Assembly (NCBI RefSeq): GCF_039862785.1
Contig: NZ_CP156795.1
Location: 2,542,001 to 2,606,000 of the forward strand
DNA from: Acinetobacter sp. ANC 7912
GTDB taxonomy: Bacteria > Pseudomonadota > Gammaproteobacteria > Pseudomonadales > Moraxellaceae
DNA: 64,000 nt
Reading direction: 5' to 3'
Below, one piece after another: positions 28,195-38,137 of the stretch; within the stretch, counting starts at the first letter, position 1; every line of letters begins with the position of its first letter. The notes under the pieces are model-generated. The model made no database searches. It had not been told where the DNA came from and saw only the letters and a program-made list of their open reading frames with translations. The position numbers and the translations under genes were made by a program.

Positions 28195-29835
28195 ATGGTC
28201 AGTGCATACGATGAATTACCACGCACGCCAGCAAATTTTGTAGCGCTTTCACCTTTACGCTATCTCGATCGTGCGGCCTATATCTATCCCAACCAGAATG
28301 CTATCATTCATGGCCAGCGTGAAATCACCTGGCGTGAAACCTACAAACGCTGCCGTCAGTTTGCCCATCAATTGCAACAACTGGGTGTGGGCAAGAACGA
28401 TACTGTTTCTGTGCTATTACCGAATGTCCCAGCCATGATCGAAGCGCACTTTGCGATCCCGATGGCAGGTGCAGTACTCAATACCCTTAATACCCGTCTG
28501 GATGCCAAGACACTGGCATTTATGCTGGAACATGCAGAAACCAAAGTTTTGCTGGTCGATCCTGAATTTACTGCTCTGGCGCAAGAAGCGCTGGCACTGA
28601 TCAATCAGGACATTTATGTCATCGATGTGGCAGACGAAAATTATGAACTGCCAGGTACTCGTATTGGTCAGATCGAATACGAAGACTGGCTGGCCAAAGG
28701 TGATCCAAACTTTGAATGGCACCTGCCAGGCGATGAATGGGATGCGATCAGCCTAAACTATACTTCAGGTACAACCGGTAACCCGAAAGGTGTGGTTTAT
28801 CATCACCGTGGTGCTTATATCAATGCAGCGAGTAATATCATTGCCTGCGGTATGACCCCGCGTGCAACTTATCTCTGGACCCTACCACTGTTCCACTGTA
28901 ATGGCTGGTGTTTTGCCTGGACTATGGCAGCCAACGGCGGTACCAATATTTGCTTGCGTAAAGTTGATCCTGAACTGATTTTCCAGTTGATTGCCAAACA
29001 CAAAGTTGATTATTTCTGTGGTGCACCGATTGTGCTGTCAATGCTGATCAATACTCCAGCAGAGAAGAAAACCCAGTTCGATCACCGCGTCGAAGTGATG
29101 GTCGCTGGTGCTGCCCCTCCAGCAGCCATTATTGAAGGCATGCGTAATATCGGCATCAATGTGACTCACGTGTATGGCTTGACTGAAACCTATGGCCCTT
29201 CTGCGCTGTGTGCTTCACAAGCGGGTTGGTCAGATCTGTCGATTCAAGAACAGGCACAGTTACACTCACGCCAAGGCGTACCGTATCCACTGCAAGATGG
29301 TATGAAGGTACTGGACCCTGAAACCATGCAGGAAGTGCCACATGATGGTAAGACTCTTGGTGAAATCATGTTCCGTGGCAATATCGTGATGAAAGGCTAT
29401 CTGAAAAATCCTGAAGCGACGGCGGAAGCTTTTGCTGGTGGCTGGTTCCATACCGGTGACCTTGCGGTTTGTCAGCCGGATGGTTATGCCAAGATTACTG
29501 ACCGTTCTAAAGATGTGATCATCTCGGGTGGTGAAAATATTTCTTCACTGGAAGTTGAAGAAGTCCTGTATCAGCATCCTGCCATTCTGACGGCTGCCGT
29601 GGTGGCAAAACCGGATCCACACTGGCAGGAAGTACCATGTGCCTTCATCGAATTAAAAGAAGGCTTTGATGTGACACCAGAAGAAATCATGGAATTCTGC
29701 CGTCAGCATCTGGCACGCTTCAAGGTGCCGAAAGATGTAGTGATTACTGAAATTCCGAAAACTTCGACTGGCAAGCTGCAAAAGTTTGTACTGCGTGAAT
29801 GGGCCAAAGAGCGCTCGACTGGTGAATTTAGCTAA
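28195..29835 (+). CDS. acyl-CoA synthetase (AMP-forming, medium-chain/DmdB-like)
   Basis: 546 residues of the ANL superfamily. P-loop YTSGTTGNPKGVVYHH (near residue 187), VYGLTETYGP (near 325), A8 hinge region GWFHTGDLAVCQPDGYAKITDRSKDVIISGGENIS, and catalytic Lys in PKTSTGKLQKFVLR at the C-terminus. It activates a fatty or related carboxylic acid to its CoA ester in the cytoplasm. The LPLFHCNGWCFAW segment matches the medium-chain/methylmercaptopropionate-type ligases; the exact substrate is open. It is monocistronic with its own terminator. Confidence 0.92.
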   Translation: MVSAYDELPRTPANFVALSPLRYLDRAAYIYPNQNAIIHGQREITWRETYKRCRQFAHQLQQLGVGKNDTVSVLLPNVPAMIEAHFAIPMAGAVLNTLNTRLDAKTLAFMLEHAETKVLLVDPEFTALAQEALALINQDIYVIDVADENYELPGTRIGQIEYEDWLAKGDPNFEWHLPGDEWDAISLNYTSGTTGNPKGVVYHHRGAYINAASNIIACGMTPRATYLWTLPLFHCNGWCFAWTMAANGGTNICLRKVDPELIFQLIAKHKVDYFCGAPIVLSMLINTPAEKKTQFDHRVEVMVAGAAPPAAIIEGMRNIGINVTHVYGLTETYGPSALCASQAGWSDLSIQEQAQLHSRQGVPYPLQDGMKVLDPETMQEVPHDGKTLGEIMFRGNIVMKGYLKNPEATAEAFAGGWFHTGDLAVCQPDGYAKITDRSKDVIISGGENISSLEVEEVLYQHPAILTAAVVAKPDPHWQEVPCAFIELKEGFDVTPEEIMEFCRQHLARFKVPKDVVITEIPKTSTGKLQKFVLREWAKERSTGEFS

Positions 29836-29894
29836 TCACCAACCCTTTTGCTCATGCAGGCAAGGTAAAGGATGCTGAGCCTGCAGATTTTTAT

Positions 29895-29946
29895 CGCTGA
29901 CAGCGAGTCTGGTTCCCAGTCCAGAACACTCCTGTCAGCGTTTTTT
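29895..29946 (+). terminator. long-stem terminator after the acyl-CoA ligase
   Basis: Outer 9-bp stem CGCTGACAG (29895-29903) with CTGTCAGCG (29932-29940), then inner GAGT/ACTC and CTGG/CCAG pairings with small bulges, and a TTTTTT run. It is much larger than the other terminators here. Confidence 0.8.
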
Positions 29947-30029
29947 ATTCTCTTCAAAAATTTAGTGGGTCTTAGCATTCTTAGGAGCTAAAGCTCAATA
30001 TATCGTCAATTTAAGTAAGGCTGAAAAAC

Positions 30030-30060
30030 AAAAAAGGAAGCCATTTCGACTTCCTTTTTT
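30030..30060. terminator. terminator of the phospholipase D-like gene
   Basis: 11-bp stem (30030-30040 with 30050-30060), 9-nt loop, A and T runs, just beyond the stop of the minus-strand gene. Confidence 0.85.
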
Positions 30061-30075
30061 CTAGTGAAAATAAAT

Positions 30076-31539
30076 CTAGAACGTCGACCATCCACTCCAT
30101 TCCATAAAGCGGTACAGCCAGTATTTCCAGCGCGAGTCATCCTGATAAGCAGAATAATCCAGACTGGCTTTTCGGCCATCCAGATTCGACCATGAACTTT
30201 CAAAATAACGCTGGGCATCCACGAAAACAGCAGACTGTGGTGAACCCACCACGCGCATATCCGTTTCCAGATTATAGTTTTTCAGATTACGGGCAGTAAA
30301 ATTCGCTGAACCCAAAATCATCTCGGCCTGCGAACCATTACGCTTGATAATGATCTTGCTATGGCATTGCTCGCCTTGCGTATTGCACCAACGTACATCA
30401 ATACCCGCCTGATGCAGTTCATGCGCCACCTGACGGTTGGGCACGCCATTTTTCTGACGACCAAAAGCATCCTTGTTCGGATCCAGCAAAATACGCAACT
30501 GCACACCACGCTCATGGGCAGCCAGAAGCGCCTTAACAATTTTGCGTTCCGACAGGTAGAATACAGCCAAATCGATATGATCGCCTTTTTTCGCAGTGTT
30601 AATCAGATTTAAGGTCGCATCATAAATGCCCTTTTCCGTCAGTACCTGTGCCTGTGGCTCGGTTTTCGCCGCTTCAAATTCACCGGCAATGACTGCAGGC
30701 ATATTGGCACCTGACATCATGCCGACACTCTGTTCAGTCTGTAGAAGATCTAGGGCAGTTTTGCCTTTGACCACCAGTGCAATATTGGAATGGCGTGAAC
30801 TACCATCATGCGGGTTCATGGAAGTGACCAATCCCTTCCAGCCGTCATCTGTATCGACGACCAAAGTTTTACGGTGATTGGCCTTGAAATTCAGCAAATT
30901 AAAATAGCTGCGCAGCGTGATTTTTTCATCGCCAAACGGATTTGGCAGCCAGCCTTTCTGCGGATTATTACCAATACCCTGACAGCACAAATACCAGAAA
31001 CCCGACCACATCGGATTGGAAGCACGTAACGGTGTTAGATCAGTTTCAATCAAATCAACACCATGCTGGCGTAGCTGCCGGTAATGTTCAGGCGAAATCC
31101 CGCCATAAACTGAATTGATCGGATCGGTAATCAGCTTCACTTCCAGTTCAGGATTGAGAATGCGCTTGTTGATCAAGGCATCGGTAAGCTGCTTGGTTAG
31201 CTGCTCATGTTCCAGCTTAGATTCCCCAACTTCAGTATTGAACAGAAACATGTCCAGCACGATCAGGCTTTTGGCCTCCTCGATCATGCTCAACATTTCC
31301 TTGAAAATATGGTGATCCAGCTGCTGCTTGCCCTGAGCATCAATATAGGTCTGATCTGCCAGAAATTTCACTTCAGAATGACGTAATTGGCCTGTGTAAT
31401 TCAAGCCATCTGGTAATGGCTTGAAGGTGTGATACAGCGCTGCACCCAGATAACTTATCGCAAGCAATATAAGGATAACTGCCATATAACGGCGTCCTGA
31501 CCAATTTAGTTTATTGTGAATTCGCTGAAAGATACGCAT
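30076..31539 (-). CDS. phospholipase D family protein, membrane-anchored
   Basis: 487 residues. An N-terminal membrane segment (about 19-37) anchors it, with the rest outside the cytoplasm. Two HKD-type catalytic motifs: NHRKTLVVDTDDGWKGLVTSMN (near 240) and CHSKIIIKRNGSQAEMILGSANFT (near 395). The second has Asn/Gly where the Asp of HxKxxxxD is usual, but both His-Lys pairs and the downstream GSxN are present. It probably hydrolyses or transfers phosphatidyl groups (phospholipase D or cardiolipin-synthase-like). It is a single gene with its own terminator. Confidence 0.88.
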   Translation of the reverse strand: MRIFQRIHNKLNWSGRRYMAVILILLAISYLGAALYHTFKPLPDGLNYTGQLRHSEVKFLADQTYIDAQGKQQLDHHIFKEMLSMIEEAKSLIVLDMFLFNTEVGESKLEHEQLTKQLTDALINKRILNPELEVKLITDPINSVYGGISPEHYRQLRQHGVDLIETDLTPLRASNPMWSGFWYLCCQGIGNNPQKGWLPNPFGDEKITLRSYFNLLNFKANHRKTLVVDTDDGWKGLVTSMNPHDGSSRHSNIALVVKGKTALDLLQTEQSVGMMSGANMPAVIAGEFEAAKTEPQAQVLTEKGIYDATLNLINTAKKGDHIDLAVFYLSERKIVKALLAAHERGVQLRILLDPNKDAFGRQKNGVPNRQVAHELHQAGIDVRWCNTQGEQCHSKIIIKRNGSQAEMILGSANFTARNLKNYNLETDMRVVGSPQSAVFVDAQRYFESSWSNLDGRKASLDYSAYQDDSRWKYWLYRFMEWSGWSTF

Positions 31540-31645
31540 ATAAAAAAACCTAACCCAATATAATCAGGCTAGGTTTTATCTGATGATTTTTCAAGTCATT
31601 TTCAGTGTTTTGGCCGGAATGCAGCCATTTACACCTGTCACATCC

Positions 31646-33739
31646 TTAGAAATCGTACTCTATACCCACAGTAAAGTTACGCCCTACTTGCGGGATATTC
31701 GACAGGAAAGAGGTGTGTGAATAAACCTGGTCATCTAACAAATTATTGGCTTTCAGGTACACGCGATAAGTATTATTATCGGCAATGCTATTGGTATAGC
31801 TTAAGCCGACATTAACCATATTGTAGCCCCGGGTTTCATCCTCAAAGTCTGCAAATTTATTCTGTTTGAATACATGATAATACTCTGCCAGACCTGACCA
31901 GCCATCGGCAAAATCAGCTTCGACCTTGGTACCTAAACGGCCTGCCGGGACACGTGGGGCATTGTCACCATCAATCTTGCCACGCACATAGTCACCAAAT
32001 ACACCCAACTTATAAGTGTCATTCAGTGCATAAGTCGCTTCTGCTTCTGCACCATAGAAACGGGCTTTGTCTTGCGTGTAGTCAACTAGACGGAAGTCAC
32101 CTTCACGATCTGTAGTCGCACCATAGATATAGTTATCAAACCAGTTATGGTAAATATGTGCGTGGTAGTTCAGCTTATCACCTTCATATTCAAAGCCAAG
32201 CTCCAGATTATTAGATTTTTCTACATCTAAATCAGGATTTCCACGCTCATAGGTATTCGTCGCAAAATGGATACCATCTGCATAAAGCTCTTGAGCCAGT
32301 GGCAAACGTTGCTGATGTGAACCCACGAGAGAAAGCTTGTAATTAGGAGCAAATTCCCAATTCGCTGCTGCTGATCCGGATACGCCCGTGTCAGAGTAAT
32401 TCTTTTGATCTGACACGACTTTAACTTTTTGATGTTCTACACGTGTACCCAGTTCAACATGTACATCACCGATTTGCTTATGTTCCAGACCAAAGAGACT
32501 ATATTTTTCAGTTTTGGTATCTGGCATGACTACGCTTTCATGCGAATGATCACCATGAGATTCAGATGATCCAGATAAATCAATCTTCTGTTGGCTATAT
32601 TGAGTTCCAATCACTCCTTCCCAGCCAGCGACTGGTACATGCACCAGCTCTAAACGACCATCATAGCCTTTACTTTTAAAATTACTGATGACTTCATTTT
32701 CTTCGAGTTCATCATGCTCATAATTGGTAAAGCTGGCATGAGTACGTAATTTTTCAAAACCAGCAAAAGGCTGTTCCAGTTCAGTACGCACCTCATAACG
32801 TTCAGATTTCAGGTCTACCCACGGACCACCATGTGCGTGTTCTTCTTCAATAGGCTCTGACGCTGGTGCTCCATGACCACCACAATGAATTTCTTCTCCA
32901 TGTGGATGACATTCATGATATTCATGACTATGCCCTGGCAAGCCATATTGATCCTGGCGATTACTATAAGACAGGCCAACGAAACCACGATCATGAATCC
33001 ATGAACCACCAACGTTTACAGTCTGGCCTTCCGAGAAGGTATTTCCCACATGACGCTCTTTTTCCAATTCACCGTCATGATCATGAAAATAATCCGGGGC
33101 AATATAGTTATTGGCTTTGTGTTTAGAACCTTCTACACGTAAAGCAAAGTTCTCACCTATACCAGCAGTTACACCTGCACTTGCTAATTTTTCATCACTA
33201 CCAGAGTTGTAACGTAGTCCAACTTTACCTTCCAAATCATCTTCCGGCATTTGGGTTGGAATTTTCTGGTCAGTGACATTGACCAGACCACCAACAGTAC
33301 CAGCACCGTAAAGTAAGGTTGAGGGCCCACGAATCACTTCGACCTGTTTGGCCAGAATCGGATCAACCGTCACGGCATGATCCGGTGACAAAGTTGAAAC
33401 GTCTGCTGTTTCAGAAGCATGTTGTAACACTTTTACCCGTGGTCCATCCTGGCCACGAATGACCGGACGGCTGGCACCAGTACCATACTGATTGGAATAC
33501 ACCCCTAACTGACCAGCCATGGCATCTCCAATGGTAGTGGCGCCTTCAGCCAGCACTTTCTGATCAATTACCTGATCAGCCACGGCAAAGTCTGCTGCAG
33601 TCTGTACTAAAGGATGGGCCTGAATCTGGATGGTTTCCAAGGTTTGTACCGGCCCAGCAGATTGTTCTGGTTGTGCCCAAGCTACGGGCGTGACAACTGC
33701 AAAAATGGAGAGTGTTATTAAGTTCTTATGAAACGACAT
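31646..33739 (-). CDS. znuD: ZnuD-like TonB-dependent outer-membrane zinc receptor
   Basis: 697 residues: signal peptide (to about AWA-22), plug domain (QTLETIQIQAHP, RPVIRGQDGPRVKVLQ, VEVIRGPSTLLYGAGTVGGLVNV), and a 22-strand-type barrel ending in a terminal Phe. An extracellular loop at residues about 268-306 is packed with His, Cys and Glu, with a second His-rich patch near 395-405 (SHGDHSHES). These are the metal-capturing features of ZnuD. A Zur-type palindrome lies 34 nt upstream of the start, so it should be induced by zinc starvation. Confidence 0.92.
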   Translation of the reverse strand: MSFHKNLITLSIFAVVTPVAWAQPEQSAGPVQTLETIQIQAHPLVQTAADFAVADQVIDQKVLAEGATTIGDAMAGQLGVYSNQYGTGASRPVIRGQDGPRVKVLQHASETADVSTLSPDHAVTVDPILAKQVEVIRGPSTLLYGAGTVGGLVNVTDQKIPTQMPEDDLEGKVGLRYNSGSDEKLASAGVTAGIGENFALRVEGSKHKANNYIAPDYFHDHDGELEKERHVGNTFSEGQTVNVGGSWIHDRGFVGLSYSNRQDQYGLPGHSHEYHECHPHGEEIHCGGHGAPASEPIEEEHAHGGPWVDLKSERYEVRTELEQPFAGFEKLRTHASFTNYEHDELEENEVISNFKSKGYDGRLELVHVPVAGWEGVIGTQYSQQKIDLSGSSESHGDHSHESVVMPDTKTEKYSLFGLEHKQIGDVHVELGTRVEHQKVKVVSDQKNYSDTGVSGSAAANWEFAPNYKLSLVGSHQQRLPLAQELYADGIHFATNTYERGNPDLDVEKSNNLELGFEYEGDKLNYHAHIYHNWFDNYIYGATTDREGDFRLVDYTQDKARFYGAEAEATYALNDTYKLGVFGDYVRGKIDGDNAPRVPAGRLGTKVEADFADGWSGLAEYYHVFKQNKFADFEDETRGYNMVNVGLSYTNSIADNNTYRVYLKANNLLDDQVYSHTSFLSNIPQVGRNFTVGIEYDF

Positions 33740-33772
33740 GACCCAAGCTCAAAATGTTCAAAACAGAATAAC

Positions 33773-33785
33773 GTTATAATATAAC
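33773..33785. promoter_or_regulatory. Zur box upstream of znuD
   Basis: GTTATAATATAAC is a 13-nt palindrome (GTTATA-A-TATAAC) matching the core of gammaproteobacterial Zur sites. It lies 34 nt upstream of the znuD start and 98 nt upstream of the divergent gene. Confidence 0.8.
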
Positions 33786-33883
33786 ATTTCATTACTTTTA
33801 CAATCATTTCTTTTGATTTAGGCTATACTTTAGATCTGATTTTGTTATTTAGATTCTGATTCCTAGCCAGTACATTTTTATAT

Positions 33884-34657
33884 ATGCCCTTTACCTTATC
33901 CCACGCCGTACTTGCTCCGCCGCTCTCAAAATTAACAGGCAATCGTCTACCTGTAGCAGCATTGGCAATTGGCTGTATGGTGCCGGATTTATATCGGCTG
34001 TTTGTCAGATATGGATATGATGATCCCTATTTAGCACATTACTGGAGTTCATTACTTTATCCCGATTTAATACTAGGGCTTTGTTTCAGCTTTTGCTGGT
34101 ACATCTTATATCGCCCGGTCATTTATCGTTTTTGTGGCATCCAACATCCCTTAAATATCAATAATTTTTTTAGTGCTTTTAAATTTGGTCTTGGCACCAT
34201 GTTTGCCGTACTTATTGGTGTCTGTACGCATATCCTTTGGGATGGTCTGACCCATGCAGATTTTCGCACTGTTATATTCAAATCTTTTTTATCAAAAGAT
34301 ATTTCCTTATTTGGGCATATTTATCCCTTACACCGCACCCTACAAATTGGTAGTTCAATCTTAGTACTTCCTATTTTAGGCTGGATGTTGTATCGCTATT
34401 ACCAACGTTATCAACAGCATTTAAAAGTCAGGAAAAACGTAGTTTTATTAGGATGGGGGTTAACAATTCTATCAATCTTGTCTGGTCTTATTTCAGTTGC
34501 AGATTATTTACGCTATTTTCCTTGGCATGTCATTTCCTCTGATCTTTATCATCTCATTGGGATTACATTTAATGTGTTTACTCAAACTGCTCTTATAGTC
34601 TTTACCTTTGGATGTATGCTCTTTCTATTTTTGGATCGTAATTCCCGTCTGGGTTAG
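33884..34657 (+). CDS. DUF4184-type membrane protein
   Basis: 257 residues, about seven membrane segments. The N-terminus MPFTLSHAVLAPPLSKL, then VAALAIGCMVPDLYRL, with conserved His, Pro and Asp, and HILWDGLTH (near 121), are the marks of DUF4184 and resemble the metal-binding residues of YdjM/PlsC-like membrane hydrolases. Function is unknown. It is divergent from znuD across the Zur palindrome. No strong Shine-Dalgarno precedes the ATG. Confidence 0.82.
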   Translation: MPFTLSHAVLAPPLSKLTGNRLPVAALAIGCMVPDLYRLFVRYGYDDPYLAHYWSSLLYPDLILGLCFSFCWYILYRPVIYRFCGIQHPLNINNFFSAFKFGLGTMFAVLIGVCTHILWDGLTHADFRTVIFKSFLSKDISLFGHIYPLHRTLQIGSSILVLPILGWMLYRYYQRYQQHLKVRKNVVLLGWGLTILSILSGLISVADYLRYFPWHVISSDLYHLIGITFNVFTQTALIVFTFGCMLFLFLDRNSRLG

Positions 34658-34715
34658 AGTCTTCAACAGAACCACAGATTTCCACGCAAAATCGTATTGT
34701 TTTTCACGCAAGTTC

Positions 34716-34744
34716 TTGTGACAACATGCTCAAAGAGGCATAAT
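34716..34744 (+). promoter_or_regulatory. probable aspS promoter
   Basis: TTGTGA (34716-34721), 17-bp spacer, CATAAT (34739-34744); start of transcription near 34751, about 67 nt before the aspS ATG. Confidence 0.5.
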
Positions 34745-34817
34745 CCTACCTTTGCAAAAGGCGGTACGCTGTTTACGTATACGCTTCCTTAACCCATATA
34801 GTTGGATTTTTTACGCT

Positions 34818-36602
34818 ATGATGCGAACTCATTACTGCGGTTCTTTAACCGAAGCTCAAATTGACCAGACCGTAACGATTTGCGGCTGGGTACACCGTCG
34901 CCGTGACCATGGTGGTGTTATCTTCCTTGACATGCGTGACCGTGATGGTCTCGTGCAAGTGGTTATTGACCCAGATACTCCTGAAGCATTCGCAACTGCG
35001 GACAAATCACGTTCAGAATACGTATTAAAAATTACAGGTCGTGTACGTCGTCGTTACGCAGGCACTGAAAACGCGAATATGGTAAGCGGCCAGATCGAAG
35101 TTCTGGGTAAAGAAATCGAAGTTCTTGCTCAGTCTGAAACTCCGCCATTCCCATTGAATGACGAAAATGCCAATATTTCTGAAGAAATCCGCCTGAAATA
35201 CCGCTTCCTGGACATCCGTCGTCCAGAAATGATCGACCGTTTACGTTTCCGTTCTAAAGTGACTACGCTGATCCGTAACTACCTGGATGAACATGGTTTC
35301 CTAGACGTTGAAACGCCTATTTTGACTCGTGCGACTCCTGAAGGCGCACGTGACTACCTGGTACCAAGCCGTGTTTCTAATGGTAGCTTCTACGCGCTTC
35401 CACAATCTCCACAACTGTTCAAACAGTTGTTAATGGTGGGTGGTGTAGACCGTTACTACCAAATCGCGAAATGTTTCCGTGACGAAGACTTACGTGCGGA
35501 TCGTCAGCCTGAATTCACTCAAATCGACATTGAAACATCGTTCATGAGTGACGATGATATTATGGATTTAATGGAAGGCATGACCGTTAAGATGTTCGAT
35601 GAACTTCTTGGCGTGAAATTCGACAAATTCCAACGTATGCCTTATTCAGAAGCAATGCGTGACTACGCTTCTGACAAACCAGATTTACGTATTCCTTTGA
35701 AACTTGTCGACGTTGCAGACTTAATGCAAGACGTTGAATTCAAAGTATTCGCAGGTCCTGCAAAAGATCCTAAAGGCCGTATTGTTGCCCTGCGTGTTCC
35801 TGGTGCTGGTTCATTACCACGTAGCCAAATCGACGAATACACTAAATTCGTAGGCATTTATGGCGCTAAAGGTCTGGCTTACATCAAAGTCAACGAGCTA
35901 GAAAAAGGTATCGAAGGCCTGCAATCTCCAATCGTGAAATTCATCGAGCCAGTGGTTCTGGATCTGTTGAAACGTGTTGGTGCTGAAAATGGCGATATCG
36001 TCTTCTTCGGTGCAGACAAAGCCAAAGTTGTAAATGATGCGATGGGCGCACTTCGTGTGAAAATCGGTCATGACCTGAATCTTGCAACTTGTGAATGGGC
36101 TCCGCTTTGGGTGGTTGACTTCCCAATGTTCGAAGAAACTGATGATGGCAAATGGACTTCTGTTCACCACCCATTCACACTGCCAAAATCAAGTGTTGAA
36201 GAAGTGAAGAACAACCCAGGTGAAGCATTATCTGTGGCTTACGATATGGTACTGAACGGTACTGAAATCGGTGGTGGTTCACTGCGTATCTATACTCTGG
36301 AAATGCAAAAAGCGATCTTCGAAGCGCTAGGTATTTCTGAAGAAGAAGCGGAAGAGAAATTCAGCTTCTTGCTGAATGCTCTGAAATTCGGTGCACCTCC
36401 TCACGGTGGTCTGGCATTCGGTCTGGATCGTCTAGTAATGTTGATGACTGGTGCTTCTTCAATCCGTGACGTGATTGCATTCCCGAAAACCAAGACAGCT
36501 GAATGTCCATTGACTCAAGCACCTGCACCAGTTGAACCGACTCAATTGCGTGATCTTGGTATTCGTTTACGCGAAAAACCAAAAGCAGAAGAAGCTAAAT
36601 AA
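34818..36602 (+). CDS. aspS: aspartyl-tRNA synthetase
   Basis: 594 residues from the ATG at 34818 ([10 protein letters not shown]), the usual AspS start; upstream in-frame codons to 34752 overlap the predicted promoter region and do not look like protein. N-terminal OB anticodon-binding domain ([27 protein letters not shown]), class II motif 2 ([26 protein letters not shown]), GAD insertion domain, and motif 3 ([15 protein letters not shown]). It is the left anchor of the outer-core-type carbohydrate locus. Confidence 0.97.
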   Translation: MMRTHYCGSLTEAQIDQTVTICGWVHRRRDHGGVIFLDMRDRDGLVQVVIDPDTPEAFATADKSRSEYVLKITGRVRRRYAGTENANMVSGQIEVLGKEIEVLAQSETPPFPLNDENANISEEIRLKYRFLDIRRPEMIDRLRFRSKVTTLIRNYLDEHGFLDVETPILTRATPEGARDYLVPSRVSNGSFYALPQSPQLFKQLLMVGGVDRYYQIAKCFRDEDLRADRQPEFTQIDIETSFMSDDDIMDLMEGMTVKMFDELLGVKFDKFQRMPYSEAMRDYASDKPDLRIPLKLVDVADLMQDVEFKVFAGPAKDPKGRIVALRVPGAGSLPRSQIDEYTKFVGIYGAKGLAYIKVNELEKGIEGLQSPIVKFIEPVVLDLLKRVGAENGDIVFFGADKAKVVNDAMGALRVKIGHDLNLATCEWAPLWVVDFPMFEETDDGKWTSVHHPFTLPKSSVEEVKNNPGEALSVAYDMVLNGTEIGGGSLRIYTLEMQKAIFEALGISEEEAEEKFSFLLNALKFGAPPHGGLAFGLDRLVMLMTGASSIRDVIAFPKTKTAECPLTQAPAPVEPTQLRDLGIRLREKPKAEEAK

Positions 36603-36620
36603 TCTTTAATAACTGATGTC

Positions 36621-36648
36621 AAAAAGCCCTGCTCTTGCAGGGCTTTTT
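36621..36648 (+). terminator. aspS terminator
   Basis: Perfect 12-bp stem (36621-36632 with 36637-36648), loop TCTT, T run. It insulates aspS from the carbohydrate locus. Confidence 0.9.
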
Positions 36649-36872
36649 TATCATAATTAGTGTTATTTTTGATAATATTCGCTAAGGCTTTAAGCCTAAA
36701 AAATATTTAAAATCATCGTTATTACTAAGATGAAATAATTTTAAAATCTATTATTTCAAATTGTCTATTTTGTTATTTAGCTGCTTTATTATTTTTGATG
36801 ATTTCTTAGATTGTTAAGCACTTACAAAATTTTTATAACCAGATTGCTAGTCTAAGAGAAACTATTTATTCC

Positions 36873-37739
36873 ATGTATATCCTATTAAATTTTTTAGCCT
36901 TTTTACCTTTACGAATATTGCAAATGATTGGCTATCTCGGAGCATGGGTTTTATATCAGACCAACTCATCTATTCACCGTATAACAAAAATTAATATTCA
37001 GTTGGCTTTTCCAGACTTAAATACAGAACAACAAAAACATATCATTCGAAAAAGTATTCAGAGCCAATGCCTGAGTTATTTAGAATGTATTAAGTTTTGG
37101 GGCATGCCTGCCAAATACAATCTTTCCCGTATCAACCAAATTCATGGAATTGAATATTTAGAACATGCACTGAATGAGAAAAAAGGCGTGATTGTCGTCG
37201 TTCCTCATTTTGGCAGTTGGGAATTACTGAATGCATGGCTGTGTACACAAACACAACCTATGATTATGTACAAACCCAATAAAAGTAAAGATTTAAATCG
37301 CTACATTTTGGAAGCTCGTCAAAAAACCAATGCTATTTTAGTTCCAATTGATGAAACTGGTATACGAGCAATCTATAAGCATTTAAAACAAGGTGGGCTT
37401 ACGGTTATTTTGCCCGACCATCTTCCTAAACCTTCTGGCGGTATTTATGCCAATTTCTTTAATCAGAATGTTTTATCCGGCACTATTGTGCCGAAGTTGG
37501 CTCAAAAAACACAATGTAATGTCGTAGGGATCAGCTGTATTCGTACCAATCAAGATAGTTATTTTGATATTTACTGTACTTCCGTATCAAGTGAAGTTAG
37601 CTCTAAAGATGTACCAACTGGTGTCCTATGCTTAAACCAACACATGGAACAGATGATTGCCTCTGCACCTGCACAATATATTTGGTCATATAAACGCTTT
37701 CGTAACTGTTATGGAAACGTCAATCCTTATAAAAGTTAA
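36873..37739 (+). CDS. LpxL/HtrB-family lipid A-type acyltransferase
   Basis: 288 residues. N-terminal hydrophobic anchor (about 1-28), then the HX4E acyltransferase motif HFGSWE (near 111), then LPDHLPKPSGGIYANFFNQ, and a GTIVPKLAQKTQC region. These match the LABLAT lysophospholipid/lipid A acyltransferases, which add a secondary acyl chain to lipid A on the inner leaflet of the inner membrane. Position in an LOS-core locus fits. Which position is acylated cannot be told. It follows 224 nt of AT-rich DNA with no clear promoter. Confidence 0.88.
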   Translation: MYILLNFLAFLPLRILQMIGYLGAWVLYQTNSSIHRITKINIQLAFPDLNTEQQKHIIRKSIQSQCLSYLECIKFWGMPAKYNLSRINQIHGIEYLEHALNEKKGVIVVVPHFGSWELLNAWLCTQTQPMIMYKPNKSKDLNRYILEARQKTNAILVPIDETGIRAIYKHLKQGGLTVILPDHLPKPSGGIYANFFNQNVLSGTIVPKLAQKTQCNVVGISCIRTNQDSYFDIYCTSVSSEVSSKDVPTGVLCLNQHMEQMIASAPAQYIWSYKRFRNCYGNVNPYKS

Positions 37740-37852
37740 ACAAATACATAGGATATTCAATCTATGATTGGTTATAAAAATTGAATAAATTGAGCTTCTG
37801 TCTTTAAAATGGCATAATCTGGATAGTTCTTCTTATATGTGGATTTTCTCCC

Positions 37853-38071
37853 ATGGCAATGCGTCCTGCTGTCCGTAATCGTGGCATCATGCTGATTGTG
37901 TTTTCAGTCGTACAATGGCTGTTTATGCGCTATATCCTTGCCAACAACTTGTTCCACTTAACCACCAATGATCGAATCGTCTACTTTTGTTTAAGTAGTA
38001 TTATTGGTGCTTTCCTGATTTTTGCAGGGTTGATTTATATGGTGTTGAAGGGGAACCCGGAGAAAGATTAA
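37853..38071 (+). CDS. small two-TM membrane protein of unknown function
   Basis: 72 residues with two membrane segments (about 11-30 and 44-65) and a charged C-terminus (KGNPEKD). No family recognised. It lies between the lipid A-type acyltransferase and the OafA-type gene, sharing a terminator with the latter. A nearby in-frame ATG two codons later is an equally good start. Confidence 0.65.
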   Translation: MAMRPAVRNRGIMLIVFSVVQWLFMRYILANNLFHLTTNDRIVYFCLSSIIGAFLIFAGLIYMVLKGNPEKD

Positions 38072-38104
38072 GATAAATTTAATTATTATTGATATTTACA
38101 TAAA

Positions 38105-38135
38105 AATGGCTTAGTAAAATACTAAGCCATTGTTT
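38105..38135. terminator. bidirectional terminator between the small membrane gene and the OafA-type gene
   Basis: Perfect 11-bp stem (38105-38115 with 38121-38131), 5-nt loop, A run before and T-rich stretch after. Confidence 0.8.
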
Positions 38136-38137
38136 AA

